Shown piece by piece: positions 25,188 to 34,399 of a DNA stretch of 40,574 bases. The notes below the pieces were generated by a model. That model had not been told where the DNA came from and made no database searches. It saw only the letters and a program-made list of their open reading frames with translations. The stretch's first letter is position 1, and each line of letters opens with the position of its first letter. The position numbers were made by a program, and so were the translations under genes. Source of the DNA: Bacteroidales bacterium (GTDB lineage Bacteria; Bacteroidota; Bacteroidia; Bacteroidales; UBA932); the NCBI GenBank assembly GCA_017458145.1, contig JAFTGA010000029.1, positions 1-40,574 on the forward strand, given 5' to 3'.

Positions 25188-26635
25188 TACAACGAATCGC
25201 CGAAGTCCTCGCGGAACTTCTTGACGAGCTCTTCCTGCCAGTAGCCGATTTCTTTCATCCGGCCGAAGAAGAAGCGCAGCACCTTGGGCTCGGACACCCA
25301 CTGCAGGCCGCCGATGATCCCGCGGTTGTCCCACAGCCACTTCACGCGGTCGGCGCAGTACTTGACCTGGGAGAGCGTGAAGACGCGGCGCGGCATGGCG
25401 AGGCGCTGGAGCTCCAGTTCCGCGAAGCGCTCCGTGCCGTCCGGCTCGCGCTGTTCGCTGACGGTACCGCGCTCCATGCCGCGGATTCCGCCGGCGATAT
25501 AGAGCGCGGCGCCCACCGCGGCGGCGGGGTACTGGTCGTGCGGGATGTCCGGAACGATCTCGGAGCAGTTGAGGTGGGCACCGAGGCCGCCGGCGGGCTT
25601 GATCACCGGCACGCCGTAGTCGTCCAGCTCCTTGACCAGGTAGGCGATGAACTCGGGGCCCTGGCTGATGTATTCCATGTCGAGGGACTCGTACAGGCCG
25701 ACGGCCATGGCCTCCATCGAGCGGACTTCCATGCCGCCGTAGGTGAGGAAGCCCTCATAGAGCGGCACGAACTCCATCATTTCGTCGGTGAACTTCTTGT
25801 CGTGCGCCGTGATGATGCCGCCGCGGGAGAAGCCGAGCTTGCGGGCCGAGAAGTAAATGATATCGAAGCGGTCCGCCAGCACGTGATAGATCTCCTTGGT
25901 AGTCATGAACTTGCAGCGCGGCTCGCGGGTCTTCATGAAGTAGACGTTGTCCTGCAGCAGGGAGGCGTCGAGGACGCTCTTGACGCCGAACTCATGGCAG
26001 ATGTCCGTCACGGCGAGCATGTTCTCCAGCGAGACCGGCTGGCCGCCGATCAGGTTGGTGCCCGCTTCCACGCGCACGAAGGCGACCTTCTCCGGACCGA
26101 GGTCCTTGATGGTCTTGCGCAGGAGTTTCAGGTCGAAGTTGCCCTTGAACGGATCGTCGCTCTGCGGCACGAGGCCTTTCTTGTCCACCAGCTCGATCAC
26201 CTCGCCTCCCAGGCGGGTGATGTGGGCCTTGGTGGTGGTGAAGTGGAAGTTCATCAGGGTGTACATCCCCGGCTTCACGTAGGCCTCCGCGAGGATGTTC
26301 TCGGCCGCGCGGCCCTGGTGGGCGGGCAGCACGTTCTCCGTGCCGAAGACCTCCCTGACGGCGGCCTTGACGCGGTTGAAGGTCTCCGAGCCGGCATAGG
26401 AGTCGTCCGCAATGCTCATCGAGGCCACCTGCTCGTCGGACATGCCGTTCACGCCGGAGTCCGTGAGCATATCCATGTAAATGTCCTTGTTCTGGAGCAG
26501 GAAGGTGTTGTTGCCTGCCTCCTGGATGCGTTTGAGGCGTTCTTCTACGGGGAGAAGGGTAAGTTTCTGGACGACACGCACCTTGTGCATCTCGAGAGGG
26601 ACCTGGTTATCAGGCTGATAGAATTTGACTGCCAT
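25187..26635 (-). CDS. tnaA: Beta-eliminating lyase, tryptophanase/tyrosine phenol-lyase family
   Basis: A 482-residue PLP enzyme of the beta-eliminating lyase family. Family features are LTDSGVNGMSD, ADDSYAGSETF, PAHQGRAAENI, HFTTTKAHITRLGG and LTYGGMEVRSMEA. The PLP Lys should be the one in IYFSARKLGFSRGG; TnaA of E. coli and Bacteroides carries SAKKD at this site, so this protein belongs to a separate branch that is usually annotated as tryptophanase. Tryptophan (to indole and pyruvate) or tyrosine (to phenol) are the likely substrates. ATG 26635-26633 (MAVKFYQPDNQVPLEMHKV) is chosen because the 47 codons upstream cover the divergent promoter. Its promoter overlaps that of the DUF554 gene. 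The gene symbol is tentative. Confidence 0.85.
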   Translation of the reverse strand: MAVKFYQPDNQVPLEMHKVRVVQKLTLLPVEERLKRIQEAGNNTFLLQNKDIYMDMLTDSGVNGMSDEQVASMSIADDSYAGSETFNRVKAAVREVFGTENVLPAHQGRAAENILAEAYVKPGMYTLMNFHFTTTKAHITRLGGEVIELVDKKGLVPQSDDPFKGNFDLKLLRKTIKDLGPEKVAFVRVEAGTNLIGGQPVSLENMLAVTDICHEFGVKSVLDASLLQDNVYFMKTREPRCKFMTTKEIYHVLADRFDIIYFSARKLGFSRGGIITAHDKKFTDEMMEFVPLYEGFLTYGGMEVRSMEAMAVGLYESLDMEYISQGPEFIAYLVKELDDYGVPVIKPAGGLGAHLNCSEIVPDIPHDQYPAAAVGAALYIAGGIRGMERGTVSEQREPDGTERFAELELQRLAMPRRVFTLSQVKYCADRVKWLWDNRGIIGGLQWVSEPKVLRFFFGRMKEIGYWQEELVKKFREDFGDSL

Positions 26636-26675
26636 AAGTCTATAGAATATGATGATATTTCTCGCAAACGGGAGA

Positions 26676-26706
26676 CCAAGGTAGAAAAAACTTGGTATAT
26701 TTGCAA
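26676..26706. promoter_or_regulatory. Overlapping divergent promoters of the lyase and DUF554 genes
   Basis: Minus strand: TTG (26706-26704), 20-bp spacer, TACCTTGG (26683-26676). Plus strand: a perfect TATATTTG -7 box (26696-26703), lying inside the minus spacer. An inverted repeat CCAAG-N10-CTTGG (26676-26695) links the two -7 boxes. The two promoters cannot both be occupied by polymerase at once. Confidence 0.6.
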
Positions 26707-26711
26707 TTGTT

Positions 26712-27404
26712 ATGTTAGGAACCCTAGTCAATACCGGGTGTATTATCGTCGGCTCCGTGGTGGGAAGCCTGCTCAAGAAAGGCCTCGGCGAGAAATATCA
26801 GAACGTCCTGTACAATGCGATGGGACTTGCTTCGCTGGCACTGGGCGCCAACACCTTCGTCCAGAATATGCCGAAGAGCGAGTTCCCGGTGCTCTTTATC
26901 ATCAGCATCGCGCTCGGCGGCATTGCCGGCACGGCGCTTGACCTGGACGGCCGCACCCAGCGGCTGATCGCCCGGCGGGGTGGCGAAGGCCTCGCAAACG
27001 GACTCATCACCGCCACCCTCCTCTTCTGTGTCGGGACCTTCTCCATCGTCGGCCCCATCCTGAGCGCAACCACCGGCGACAACACCTTCCTCTACACCAA
27101 CGCCACCCTCGACCTGGTGACTTCGATGGTCTTCGCCACCACCTACGGCATCGGCATCATCATCGCGGCCCCGATTCTCTTCTGCTGGCAGGGGATGTTC
27201 TGGCTGATCGGCAAGTTCGCCGCCTCCTCCCCGGTCGTTGAAGGCACGATGATCAATGAAATGGCCATCGTGGGCGGCCTGCTCATCATCTCGTCGGGCC
27301 TGTCGCTCCTGCAGCTCAAGGACTGCAAGACGCTGAACTATATCCCCGCCCTGCTCGTACCGGCCCTCTGGTTCCTGGTCAAGGGCGTTTTCGGGATTGC
27401 TTGA
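26712..27404 (+). CDS. DUF554 family membrane protein
   Basis: A 230-residue membrane protein of the DUF554 (YdfK-like) family. It begins MLGTLVNTGCIIVGSVVGSLL, the family signature, and shows six or seven hydrophobic segments separated by short loops, with LLIISSGLSLLQLKD near the C-terminus. Function is unknown; members are thought to be transporters on the basis of topology only. The -7 box TATATTTG ends eight bases before the ATG, so the transcript has a leader of only about five bases. The S9B peptidase gene starts 23 bp downstream and may be read from the same promoter. Divergence from a tryptophanase-family gene raises the possibility of a linked substrate or product, which is inference. 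Confidence 0.85.
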   Translation: MLGTLVNTGCIIVGSVVGSLLKKGLGEKYQNVLYNAMGLASLALGANTFVQNMPKSEFPVLFIISIALGGIAGTALDLDGRTQRLIARRGGEGLANGLITATLLFCVGTFSIVGPILSATTGDNTFLYTNATLDLVTSMVFATTYGIGIIIAAPILFCWQGMFWLIGKFAASSPVVEGTMINEMAIVGGLLIISSGLSLLQLKDCKTLNYIPALLVPALWFLVKGVFGIA

Positions 27405-27427
27405 TTCAATTCAATTCAGACCAAGAT

Positions 27428-29908
27428 ATGAAACGCTCAGTCATTCTCGCCCTGGCGCTGCTCATAGCCGTTTCCGGCGTGGCCCAGCCCAAACGGCAGC
27501 CCCGGGTCAGGCCCAATTACGATCTGGCATCGCAGTTCTCCGCGAAGCGCATCAACCAGATGGTCTTTTCGACCACCCTTCAGCCGAACTGGTTCCGCGA
27601 TTCGGACAAGTTCTGGTATGAGTGGAAGACCCCGCAGGGCACGCAGTATTGGATCGTGGATCCCGAGACGGGCCGCAAGACGCCGGCTTTCGATATGGAG
27701 AAGCTCGCGATGGAGATCACCGTCATCGTGCGGGACCCTTTCGATGCGCAGCACCTTCCGATCGAGGCGCTCAGGCTCAAGGACGACAAGTACTTCCAGT
27801 TCGACATCCGGAGCACGCAGGAGGTCCCCGACACGCTGGCGGCCAAGCGCGCCGACCGGGAGCGGAAGGACGGAGACAAGGCGCCCAAAGGGCCCCGGGC
27901 GCCGAAGATGACCCGGAAGGTCTTCCACTTCCAGTATGAGATCGCGAGCGGAAAGCTGACCGAATACAAGCCCGAGAAGCGCGAATATCCGATGTGGGCA
28001 AGCGTCTCTCCGGACGGGGAGGTCGGCGTCTATGTCAAGAACGCCAACCTTTTCTGGATGGACCGCGAGAATATGAAAAAGGCCGTCGAGGACGACAAGG
28101 ACTCCACCCTCGTGGAGCACCGCCTAACTTCCGACGGCATCCGCCAGTGGGGCTTCGGCGGCGACAATTATATGGGCGACACGGAGACGGACACCACCCG
28201 GCGCACGATGGCGCGCGGTCTCGTCTGGTCTCCGGACGGACGGCATTTCGTGGCGGTCAAGACCGATATGCGCGGCATCAAGGACTTCTGGGTGATCAAT
28301 TCCCTGAGCCAGCCCCGCCCGACGCTCGAGACCTACAAGTACCAGATGCCGGGAGAGCCCGGTCCCGCGGAGGAGCTCTATGTGTTCTCGATGCCCGACG
28401 GCGGCCGCAAGCGCTATCAGGTCAACGCTTTCAAGGACCAGACCTTCGAGGTCGCCACGCGCCCGCGCACGCATCGCGAGACCTATGACAAATACCGTTC
28501 GCGCGTGTGGCTGGGCGACAACGACGGCTTCTATCTGACGCGCGGCTCCCGCGACCTGCACCGGATGGACGTGTGCCGCGTGGACCTCGCCTCCGATTCT
28601 ACGAAGACGATCCTCACGGAGCGGATGAACACCTACATCGAGGACCGCCAGCTGCACCTGCTCGGCGGCGGCCGCCAGATCCTCCAGTGGTCCGAGCGCA
28701 ACGGCTGGGCCAACCTGTATCTCTACAACGCCGACGGCACCCTGGTGCGCAACCTCACGGAAGGCGCCTGGCATGTCGACGACGTGATCGCGGTCAATGA
28801 AAAGGAGGGCTATGTGCTCTTTTCCGCCTGCGGCGTCAACAAGGACGAGAATCCGTACCAGATGCATATCTACCGCGTGGCCCTCTCGGGCGGACCGATC
28901 CGGCAGCTGGACATGGACGATATGAACGTGGCCGCCTCCGCGAGCGACGACGGCCGCTGGGTGGTCGGCAACTGCTCCCGCGTGGACTATGCGCCCGAGG
29001 CCTGGCTGATCGGCCGCGACGGCCGGCGCGTCCTGCTGGACAAGGCCGACCTGAGCCTGCTCTACGCCGCCGGATACAAGATGCCGGAGCGCTTCAAGGT
29101 CAAGGCGGCCGACGGCGTGACGGACCTGTACGGCGCCATGTACAAGCCGTTCGATTTCGACTCCACCAAGGTCTATCCGATCATCGATTACGTCTATCCC
29201 GGGCCGCAGGTGGAAGCCAACAACATCGCCTGGTCCAAGAGCATGGTCCGCACTGACCGACTGGCCCAGGTGGGCTTTATCGTGATCACGGTGGGCAACC
29301 GCGGCGGCCATCCGAACCGCTCCAAGTGGTATCACAACTATGGCTACGGCAACCTGCGCGACTATGGCCTGGAGGACCAGAAATATGCCATCCAGCAGCT
29401 GGCGGGCAGGTACGGTTTCATCGACGGCGGCCGCGTGGGCATCCACGGACACTCCGGCGGCGGCTTCATGTCCACGGCGGCCATCCTCAAGTATCCCGAT
29501 TTCTTCAAGGCGGCCGTCTCCTGTGCCGGCAACCACGACAACCGCATCTACAACCGCTGGTGGAGCGAGACGCACCACGGCGTGACGGAGAAGGTGGCGC
29601 AGGGCGACACGACCTTCGTCTATCACATCGAGACCAATCCCGAGATCGCGGCCAACCTCAAGGGCCACCTGATGCTGGTCCACGGCGACATCGACAACAA
29701 CGTCAATCCCGCCAATACGATCCGCGTGGTGAATGCCCTGATCCGGGCGGGCAAGCGCTTCGACCTGCTGATCCTGCCCGGACAGCGCCACGGCTTCGGC
29801 GACATGAACGAGTACTTCTTCTACCGCCTCGCCGACTACTTCTCCGAATGGCTGCTGGGCGAGAGCAAACGCGCCGAAGTGGACGTCCGGGAGCTGAACA
29901 ACGACTGA
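27428..29908 (+). CDS. S9B family dipeptidyl peptidase IV-like, secreted
   Basis: An 826-residue secreted peptidase. A signal peptide ([20 protein letters not shown]) precedes a DPP IV-type beta-propeller (about 60-560) and an alpha/beta hydrolase domain. The triad is Ser676 (GHSGGGF), Asp756 (HGDIDNNV) and His788 (GQRHGFGD). The active-site flank [10 protein letters not shown] resembles the oxyanion Tyr segment of S9B enzymes. DPP IV homologues release Xaa-Pro dipeptides, and Bacteroidota use several for peptide nutrition. A TTG codon 27 bases upstream also opens the frame, but ATG 27428 gives the proper signal peptide. No promoter was found in the 23-bp gap after DUF554, so it is probably co-transcribed. 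Confidence 0.92.
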   Translation: MKRSVILALALLIAVSGVAQPKRQPRVRPNYDLASQFSAKRINQMVFSTTLQPNWFRDSDKFWYEWKTPQGTQYWIVDPETGRKTPAFDMEKLAMEITVIVRDPFDAQHLPIEALRLKDDKYFQFDIRSTQEVPDTLAAKRADRERKDGDKAPKGPRAPKMTRKVFHFQYEIASGKLTEYKPEKREYPMWASVSPDGEVGVYVKNANLFWMDRENMKKAVEDDKDSTLVEHRLTSDGIRQWGFGGDNYMGDTETDTTRRTMARGLVWSPDGRHFVAVKTDMRGIKDFWVINSLSQPRPTLETYKYQMPGEPGPAEELYVFSMPDGGRKRYQVNAFKDQTFEVATRPRTHRETYDKYRSRVWLGDNDGFYLTRGSRDLHRMDVCRVDLASDSTKTILTERMNTYIEDRQLHLLGGGRQILQWSERNGWANLYLYNADGTLVRNLTEGAWHVDDVIAVNEKEGYVLFSACGVNKDENPYQMHIYRVALSGGPIRQLDMDDMNVAASASDDGRWVVGNCSRVDYAPEAWLIGRDGRRVLLDKADLSLLYAAGYKMPERFKVKAADGVTDLYGAMYKPFDFDSTKVYPIIDYVYPGPQVEANNIAWSKSMVRTDRLAQVGFIVITVGNRGGHPNRSKWYHNYGYGNLRDYGLEDQKYAIQQLAGRYGFIDGGRVGIHGHSGGGFMSTAAILKYPDFFKAAVSCAGNHDNRIYNRWWSETHHGVTEKVAQGDTTFVYHIETNPEIAANLKGHLMLVHGDIDNNVNPANTIRVVNALIRAGKRFDLLILPGQRHGFGDMNEYFFYRLADYFSEWLLGESKRAEVDVRELNND

Positions 29909-29939
29909 CAATTTGTCAGTGGCTCAACATTTGAGCGCG

Positions 29940-29971
29940 AAATCGTCGGTCCACTAAAGGGCCGGCGATTT
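29940..29971 (+). terminator. Hairpin between the S9B peptidase and clpB
   Basis: AAATCGTCGGTCC pairs fully with GGGCCGGCGATTT, allowing two G-T pairs, around an ACTAAA loop, with TTTT at the end. It ends six bases before the clpB start codon, so it either terminates the peptidase transcript or folds over the clpB ribosome site. No promoter is visible between it and clpB. Confidence 0.7.
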
Positions 29972-29977
29972 TGATTT

Positions 29978-32029
29978 ATGGAAAGCAAGTACGAATTTCT
30001 CAGCAAGTATGCTGTGGACCTCAACGAGGCCGCAGCCAAAGGTAAGCTCGACCCGGTCATCGGCCGCGACGAGGAAATCCGTCGCGTGCTGCAGATCCTG
30101 AGCCGGAGAACCAAGAACAACCCGATCCTGGTCGGAGAGCCGGGTGTCGGCAAGACCGCCATCTCGGAAGGAATCGCCGCCAAGATCGTCAACGGGCAGG
30201 TGCCCGAGAATCTGAAGAGCCGCAAGGTCTATTCCCTGGACATGGGGGCGCTGATTGCGGGCGCGAAGTACCAGGGAGAGTTCGAGGAGCGGCTGAAAGG
30301 GGTGGTCAAGGAAGTCGTCGACAGCGACGGCGAGATCATCCTGTTCATCGACGAAATCCACACGCTGGTGGGCGCAGGCCGCTCGTCAGGTGCGATGGAT
30401 GCATCCAATATCCTCAAGCCCGCGCTCGCGCGCGGCGAACTGCGGACCATCGGTTCCACCACCCTGGACGAATACCAGAAGTACTTCGAGCAGGACAAGG
30501 CCCTGGAGCGCCGCTTCCAGAAGGTGATGGTGGACGAGCCGAGCCCGGCCGAGTCCATCGCCATCCTGCGCGGCCTGAAAGAGAAGTATGAGAACCATCA
30601 CCGCGTGAGCATCGAGGACGACGCCCTGATTGCGGCCGTGAACCTCAGCCACCGCTACATCAACAACCGTTTCCTGCCCGACAAGGCCATCGACCTCGTG
30701 GACGAAGCTGCCTCCAAGCTGCGTCTGGAGATGAATTCCGTCCCGGAGCCGATCGACGTGCTGGACAGCCGGATCCGTCAGCTGGAGATAGAGAAGGAGG
30801 CCATCAAGCGCGAAGGTGTGAGCCTGAAGAGCGAGAAGATCGAAGAGGAGCTCAAGAACGCCAAGTCCGAGCGCGCCGCCCTGGCGAAGCGCTGGGACGA
30901 GGAGAAGGGTATCGTGACCGAACTCAACAATACCCGCCAGCAGATCGAGGACTACAAGCGCGAAGCGGCCATTGCCGAGCGCGGCGGAGACTATGGCAAG
31001 GTGGCCGAAATCCGCTACGGCAAGCTTGCCGCGGCCCAGAAGCGCATTGAGGATCTGACTGCGAAGCAGGCCGCCATCAAGGACCCGATCATCACCGAGG
31101 CCGTCACGCCCGAAGACATCGCGGAGGTCGTGGCCCGCTGGACCGGCATCCCCGTGAACCGGATGCTGGAGAGCGAGAAGGAGAAGCTGCTGCGGATGGA
31201 GACCGAGCTGCATAAGCGCGTCGTGGGGCAGGACAAGGCCATCGCGGCCGTGTCGGATGCCGTACGACGCAGCCGGGCGGGCCTGTCCAACGAGCACCGT
31301 CCCATCGGATCGTTCCTCTTCCTGGGCACCACCGGCGTGGGTAAGACCGAACTCGCCAAGGCGCTCGCGGAGTTCCTCTTCAACGACGAGACGATGATGA
31401 CGCGCATCGATATGAGCGAATACCAGGAGAGCCATACCGTCAGCCGGCTGATCGGCGCCCCTCCGGGATACATCGGCTACGACGAAGGCGGACAGCTGAC
31501 CGAAGCAGTGCGGCGCAAGCCCTACTCCGTGGTCCTGCTGGACGAGATCGAGAAGGCGCATCCGGATGTATTCAACATTCTGCTGCAGGTGCTTGACGAC
31601 GGCCGCCTGACTGACAACAAAGGCCGCACGGTGGACTTCAAGAACACCATCCTCATCATGACCTCCAACCTCAAGGAGGAGGAACTGCGCCTGCGGATGC
31701 GGCCGGAGTTCCTGAACCGTATCGACGAGATCGTGGTCTTCGACGCCCTCACCCCGGAGAACATCCGCGAAATCGTGCGCATCCAGATGGAGATCCTGCG
31801 CCGCAAACTCGAGAACGAGAACGTGGCGCTGACCTTCACCCGCGCCTTTGAGGACGATATGGTCGAGAACGGTTACGACCCGGTGTACGGCGCCCGGCCG
31901 GTCAAGCGGCTGATCCAGCGGGAACTGGTCAACAAGCTGGCCCGCGAAATCCTCGAGGGCAAAATCCACAGGGATTCCGCCATCGAAGTCGATTGCGTGG
32001 AAGGGCAGACCGTGCTGCGCAACCGCTGA
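29978..32029 (+). CDS. clpB: ClpB disaggregase lacking the N-terminal domain
   Basis: A 683-residue Hsp100 ATPase; full-length ClpB is about 860. The protein opens at [20 protein letters not shown], the junction just before the first AAA domain, so the Clp_N repeat domain (about 150 residues) is absent, as in the short ClpB form made by internal initiation elsewhere. NBD1 has Walker A GEPGVGKT (Lys59) and pore loop [14 protein letters not shown]. The coiled-coil middle domain specific to ClpB is complete ([12 protein letters not shown] to RWTGIPV). NBD2 has [10 protein letters not shown] (Lys456), pore loop [10 protein letters not shown] and [10 protein letters not shown]. After IMTSNL (562-565) about 25 residues normally present before RPEFLNR are missing. 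It acts with DnaK to unfold aggregates. The upstream gene is an unrelated peptidase, so no N domain is encoded nearby. Confidence 0.93.
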   Translation: MESKYEFLSKYAVDLNEAAAKGKLDPVIGRDEEIRRVLQILSRRTKNNPILVGEPGVGKTAISEGIAAKIVNGQVPENLKSRKVYSLDMGALIAGAKYQGEFEERLKGVVKEVVDSDGEIILFIDEIHTLVGAGRSSGAMDASNILKPALARGELRTIGSTTLDEYQKYFEQDKALERRFQKVMVDEPSPAESIAILRGLKEKYENHHRVSIEDDALIAAVNLSHRYINNRFLPDKAIDLVDEAASKLRLEMNSVPEPIDVLDSRIRQLEIEKEAIKREGVSLKSEKIEEELKNAKSERAALAKRWDEEKGIVTELNNTRQQIEDYKREAAIAERGGDYGKVAEIRYGKLAAAQKRIEDLTAKQAAIKDPIITEAVTPEDIAEVVARWTGIPVNRMLESEKEKLLRMETELHKRVVGQDKAIAAVSDAVRRSRAGLSNEHRPIGSFLFLGTTGVGKTELAKALAEFLFNDETMMTRIDMSEYQESHTVSRLIGAPPGYIGYDEGGQLTEAVRRKPYSVVLLDEIEKAHPDVFNILLQVLDDGRLTDNKGRTVDFKNTILIMTSNLKEEELRLRMRPEFLNRIDEIVVFDALTPENIREIVRIQMEILRRKLENENVALTFTRAFEDDMVENGYDPVYGARPVKRLIQRELVNKLAREILEGKIHRDSAIEVDCVEGQTVLRNR

Positions 32030-32671
32030 TTACTTCTGGCAATAGCCGACCGTCTGGCCGAGCACGACCACAAGCGACTGGCGGAGACCGAGCGTCTCCG
32101 TCAGTTTTTTCTGGTCCCAGCCGCCGCGGGCGCGGCTGCCGATGCCGGCGTTGGCGCAGGCCAGATAAACATTCTGGGAGACATAGCCCACGTCCACGTA
32201 GGAGACGGTAGCGGCTCCGCCGCCGTCCGGGTTCTCACCCTTCGTCGTGTCGGTATCCGCAAAGAAGAGCAGGTCCAGGGCGGCACCCGCGGCTTCGCCC
32301 CGCCCGGTCAGGCTGCGGAAATCGCCTTCCTTGACGAGTTCGAGCGTATGGTCCTTGAAATTATAATAATAGGCACCGGTCTTGAAGAAGGCATACACTT
32401 CGATCTCCTGGCGGTTGGAGCCGGTCGGTGCCGTGCGCCTGCCGTCCTCGCGGTTCACGCCCACGGCGGCCCACAGGATGTTGGAGAGGTCCTGCAGGGG
32501 GATTTCCCTGTCCGTGAATCCGGAAGAGGATTTGCGCTCCTTGAGCGCCTGGAGCAGCGTCAGGCCTTCGCTGTAGGAGGGTTCGAGCAGGCGGATGACT
32601 TTGGGGGCCTTCTGGGCACAGGCGGTCAGGCTTATCAGCACGACGGCCAGCAGGATGGAGATACGTTTCAT
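32030..32671 (-). CDS. Nitroreductase-like (SagB-type) lipoprotein
   Basis: A 213-residue lipoprotein (MKRISILLAVVLISLTAC, lipobox Cys18) whose mature part is a nitroreductase/SagB-type oxidoreductase fold: ERKSSSGFTDREIPLQDLSNILWAAVGVNR, GRRTAPTGSNRQEIEVYAF and YVDVGYVSQNVYLACANAGIGS. Such proteins bind FMN; the exported form is common in Bacteroidota and its substrate is unknown. The stop codon (32032-32030) directly abuts the clpB stop from the other strand with no base between, and no terminator is visible. The -7 box TATCTTTG ends five bases before ATG 32671-32669, so the mRNA would have a leader of about two bases. Confidence 0.87.
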   Translation of the reverse strand: MKRISILLAVVLISLTACAQKAPKVIRLLEPSYSEGLTLLQALKERKSSSGFTDREIPLQDLSNILWAAVGVNREDGRRTAPTGSNRQEIEVYAFFKTGAYYYNFKDHTLELVKEGDFRSLTGRGEAAGAALDLLFFADTDTTKGENPDGGGAATVSYVDVGYVSQNVYLACANAGIGSRARGGWDQKKLTETLGLRQSLVVVLGQTVGYCQK

Positions 32672-32676
32672 AGCAG

Positions 32677-32684
32677 CAAAGATA
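32677..32684 (-). promoter_or_regulatory. -7 box of the nitroreductase-like gene
   Basis: A perfect TATCTTTG (32684-32677) lies five bases before the start codon. No TTG is seen at the usual -33 spacing. Confidence 0.5.
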
Positions 32685-32766
32685 GCAAAAAAACACGTTC
32701 GGGACGCGCCGACGGCCTTTCGTGAGCCCCTGCGGGGACACAAAGCGAAAAAAGTGACAAAAAATT

Positions 32767-32796
32767 TTGGTGTTTCGAAAAATGTTCCTACCTTTG
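32767..32796 (+). promoter_or_regulatory. tRNA-Gly promoter
   Basis: TTG (32767-32769, within TTTTGG) and TACCTTTG (32789-32796) are separated by 19 bp. The predicted start is near 32800, 25 bp before the mature tRNA. The rest of the 150-bp gap from the nitroreductase gene shows no gene. Confidence 0.75.
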
Positions 32797-32824
32797 TGGT
32801 CCCAACGCTAAGCAATAAGGTTTT

Positions 32825-32900
32825 GCGGAAATAGCTCAGTTGGTAGAGCGCAACCTTGCCAAGGTTGAGGTCGCGGGTCCGAGCCCCGTTTTCCGCTCCA
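32825..32900 (+). tRNA. tRNA-Gly (anticodon GCC)
   Basis: A 76-nt cloverleaf: acceptor GCGGAAA/TTTCCGC, D arm with AGCTCAGTTGGTAGAGC, anticodon stem-loop CAACC-TTGCCAA-GGTTG with anticodon GCC, and T arm GCGGG-TCCGAGC-CCCGT. Discriminator T and an encoded CCA end it. It reads GGC and GGU glycine codons, heavily used in this GC-rich genome. It appears to be a single-tRNA unit with its own promoter (32767-32796) and terminator (32903-32933). Confidence 0.97.
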
Positions 32901-32902
32901 AA

Positions 32903-32933
32903 ACAAACGACTGCCCTTGTGGCGGTCGTTTGT
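32903..32933 (+). terminator. Terminator after tRNA-Gly
   Basis: ACAAACGAC pairs with GTCGTTTGT around a TGCCCTTGTGGCG loop, followed by CGTTTTG. It lies three bases after the tRNA CCA end. Confidence 0.82.
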
Positions 32934-32973
32934 CGTTTTGCGGTATTTTGTTCCGGGACGGCGCGGTGTATTA

Positions 32974-33004
32974 TTGTTATTATGGATAATAATGTTGATA
33001 TTTG
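32974..33004 (+). promoter_or_regulatory. Promoter of the Gfo/Idh operon with operator-like palindrome
   Basis: TTG (32974-32976), a 20-bp spacer and GATATTTG (32997-33004, one mismatch to TAnnTTTG). The spacer contains a perfect palindrome TTATTAT-GG-ATAATAA (32977-32992) directly after the -33 element, where a bound regulator would exclude polymerase. The transcript would start near 33008 with a leader of about 38 nt. Confidence 0.62.
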
Positions 33005-33045
33005 CAGAAGTATCCGTAAAACCAATTAATAACACCTTTCACCCT

Positions 33046-34395
33046 ATGGACAGAAGAGAATTTATCAGGAAGGCGGGCTATGCAGCCGCCGGGATGGCCA
33101 TTGGCACGACCGGACTGAGCGCCGCCAGCTACCGCAGGATCCAGGGAGCGAATGACCGGGTCAATGTCGCCGTTGTCGGCTACTCGGACCGCTTCAAGGG
33201 ATCCCTTCTCCCGGCATTCCAGGCCAATTGCGAGAAGCAGAATTTCGACATCATCGGCGTGTCCGACCTTTGGCGGCTCCGCCGGGAGGAAGCCAAGTCC
33301 ACGATGGAGACGCGCTTCGGCCACCAGATCCGGACCTACGTCAACAACGAGAAGATGTACGAAGACAAGGACATCGACGCCGTGATCATCTCGACGGCCG
33401 ACTTCCAGCACGCCCTCCACACCGCCGAGGCCGCCGACAATGGCAAGGACGCCTATGTGGAGAAGCCGTTTGCCGAAACGATGGCGGACGCCCGCGTGGC
33501 GAAGGCCGCGATTGAGAAGGCCGGGACCATCGTGCAGATCGGCTCCCAGCGCCGCAGCGCTCCCAACTACCACGCCGCCAATGACTTCCTGCGTTCCGGC
33601 AAGTTCGGGGACATCGTGATGGTGGAGATGACGTGGAATGTCAATCAGCCCGGCCGCTGGCGCCGTCCCAACACCGTTCCCCTCCTGAAGGCCGAGGACA
33701 CCGACTGGAAGCGCTATCTGATGAATCGTCCCTGGCAGGACTTCGATCCCCGGAAGTACCTGGAGTTCCGTCTGTTCTGGCCGTTCTCTTCCGGTATCCC
33801 CGGGCAGTGGATGGCCCACCAGATCGACACGGTGCACTGGTTCACCGGCTACAATTATCCGCGCAGCGTGGCGGCGAACGGCGGAATCTATCTCTGGAAC
33901 GACGGCCGCACCAATTATGACACGATGACCGCCGTGCTGGACTATGGCCCGCAGGACAATCCTGCCAAGGGTTTCCAGGTCATCTACTCTTCCCGTTTCA
34001 CCAACAGCGCCGGCGGCGTAAAGGAGATTTATTACTCCAACGGCGGCGAACTCAACCTCGACACCAATATGGTCACGCCCAACGGAGGCATGGCCGCCCG
34101 CGATGCCGCTGCCATGGGTATGCAGGAGAACAAACTTGACTCCTTCTCCCTCTCGCAGGCCGCCAAGGTCTCCACGGAGGCCAACACCGGCGGCGATCCG
34201 ATGACGGTCGCCCACATGCTCAACTGGATGGAGTGCGTGCGGAGCCGCAAGCAGCCCAACGCCAACTACATGGCCGGCTACAACCACTCCATCGCCTGCA
34301 TTATGGTCACGGCCGCCCTGCGTACTCACGAATTCACGGTCTTCGATCCTGCCACGCAGGAGGTGATGGCCGGAGGCAAACCTTTCCAATATTGA
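33046..34395 (+). CDS. Tat-exported Gfo/Idh/MocA family oxidoreductase
   Basis: A 449-residue protein with a twin-arginine signal ([20 protein letters not shown]) followed by a Rossmann domain ([21 protein letters not shown]) and a C-terminal Gfo/Idh/MocA alpha/beta domain. [16 protein letters not shown] carries the family EKP motif (catalytic Lys region). Export through Tat implies that it folds with bound NAD(P) in the cytoplasm. Related Tat-exported proteins include GH109 glycosidases, which use NAD in hydrolysis, and sugar dehydrogenases; I cannot decide between them. ATG 33046 is chosen because it starts the Tat signal. It shares an operon with a DUF6807 lipoprotein four bases downstream, a pairing seen in Bacteroidota, probably for sugar or polyol catabolism. 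Confidence 0.87.
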   Translation: MDRREFIRKAGYAAAGMAIGTTGLSAASYRRIQGANDRVNVAVVGYSDRFKGSLLPAFQANCEKQNFDIIGVSDLWRLRREEAKSTMETRFGHQIRTYVNNEKMYEDKDIDAVIISTADFQHALHTAEAADNGKDAYVEKPFAETMADARVAKAAIEKAGTIVQIGSQRRSAPNYHAANDFLRSGKFGDIVMVEMTWNVNQPGRWRRPNTVPLLKAEDTDWKRYLMNRPWQDFDPRKYLEFRLFWPFSSGIPGQWMAHQIDTVHWFTGYNYPRSVAANGGIYLWNDGRTNYDTMTAVLDYGPQDNPAKGFQVIYSSRFTNSAGGVKEIYYSNGGELNLDTNMVTPNGGMAARDAAAMGMQENKLDSFSLSQAAKVSTEANTGGDPMTVAHMLNWMECVRSRKQPNANYMAGYNHSIACIMVTAALRTHEFTVFDPATQEVMAGGKPFQY

Positions 34396-34399
34396 TCGT

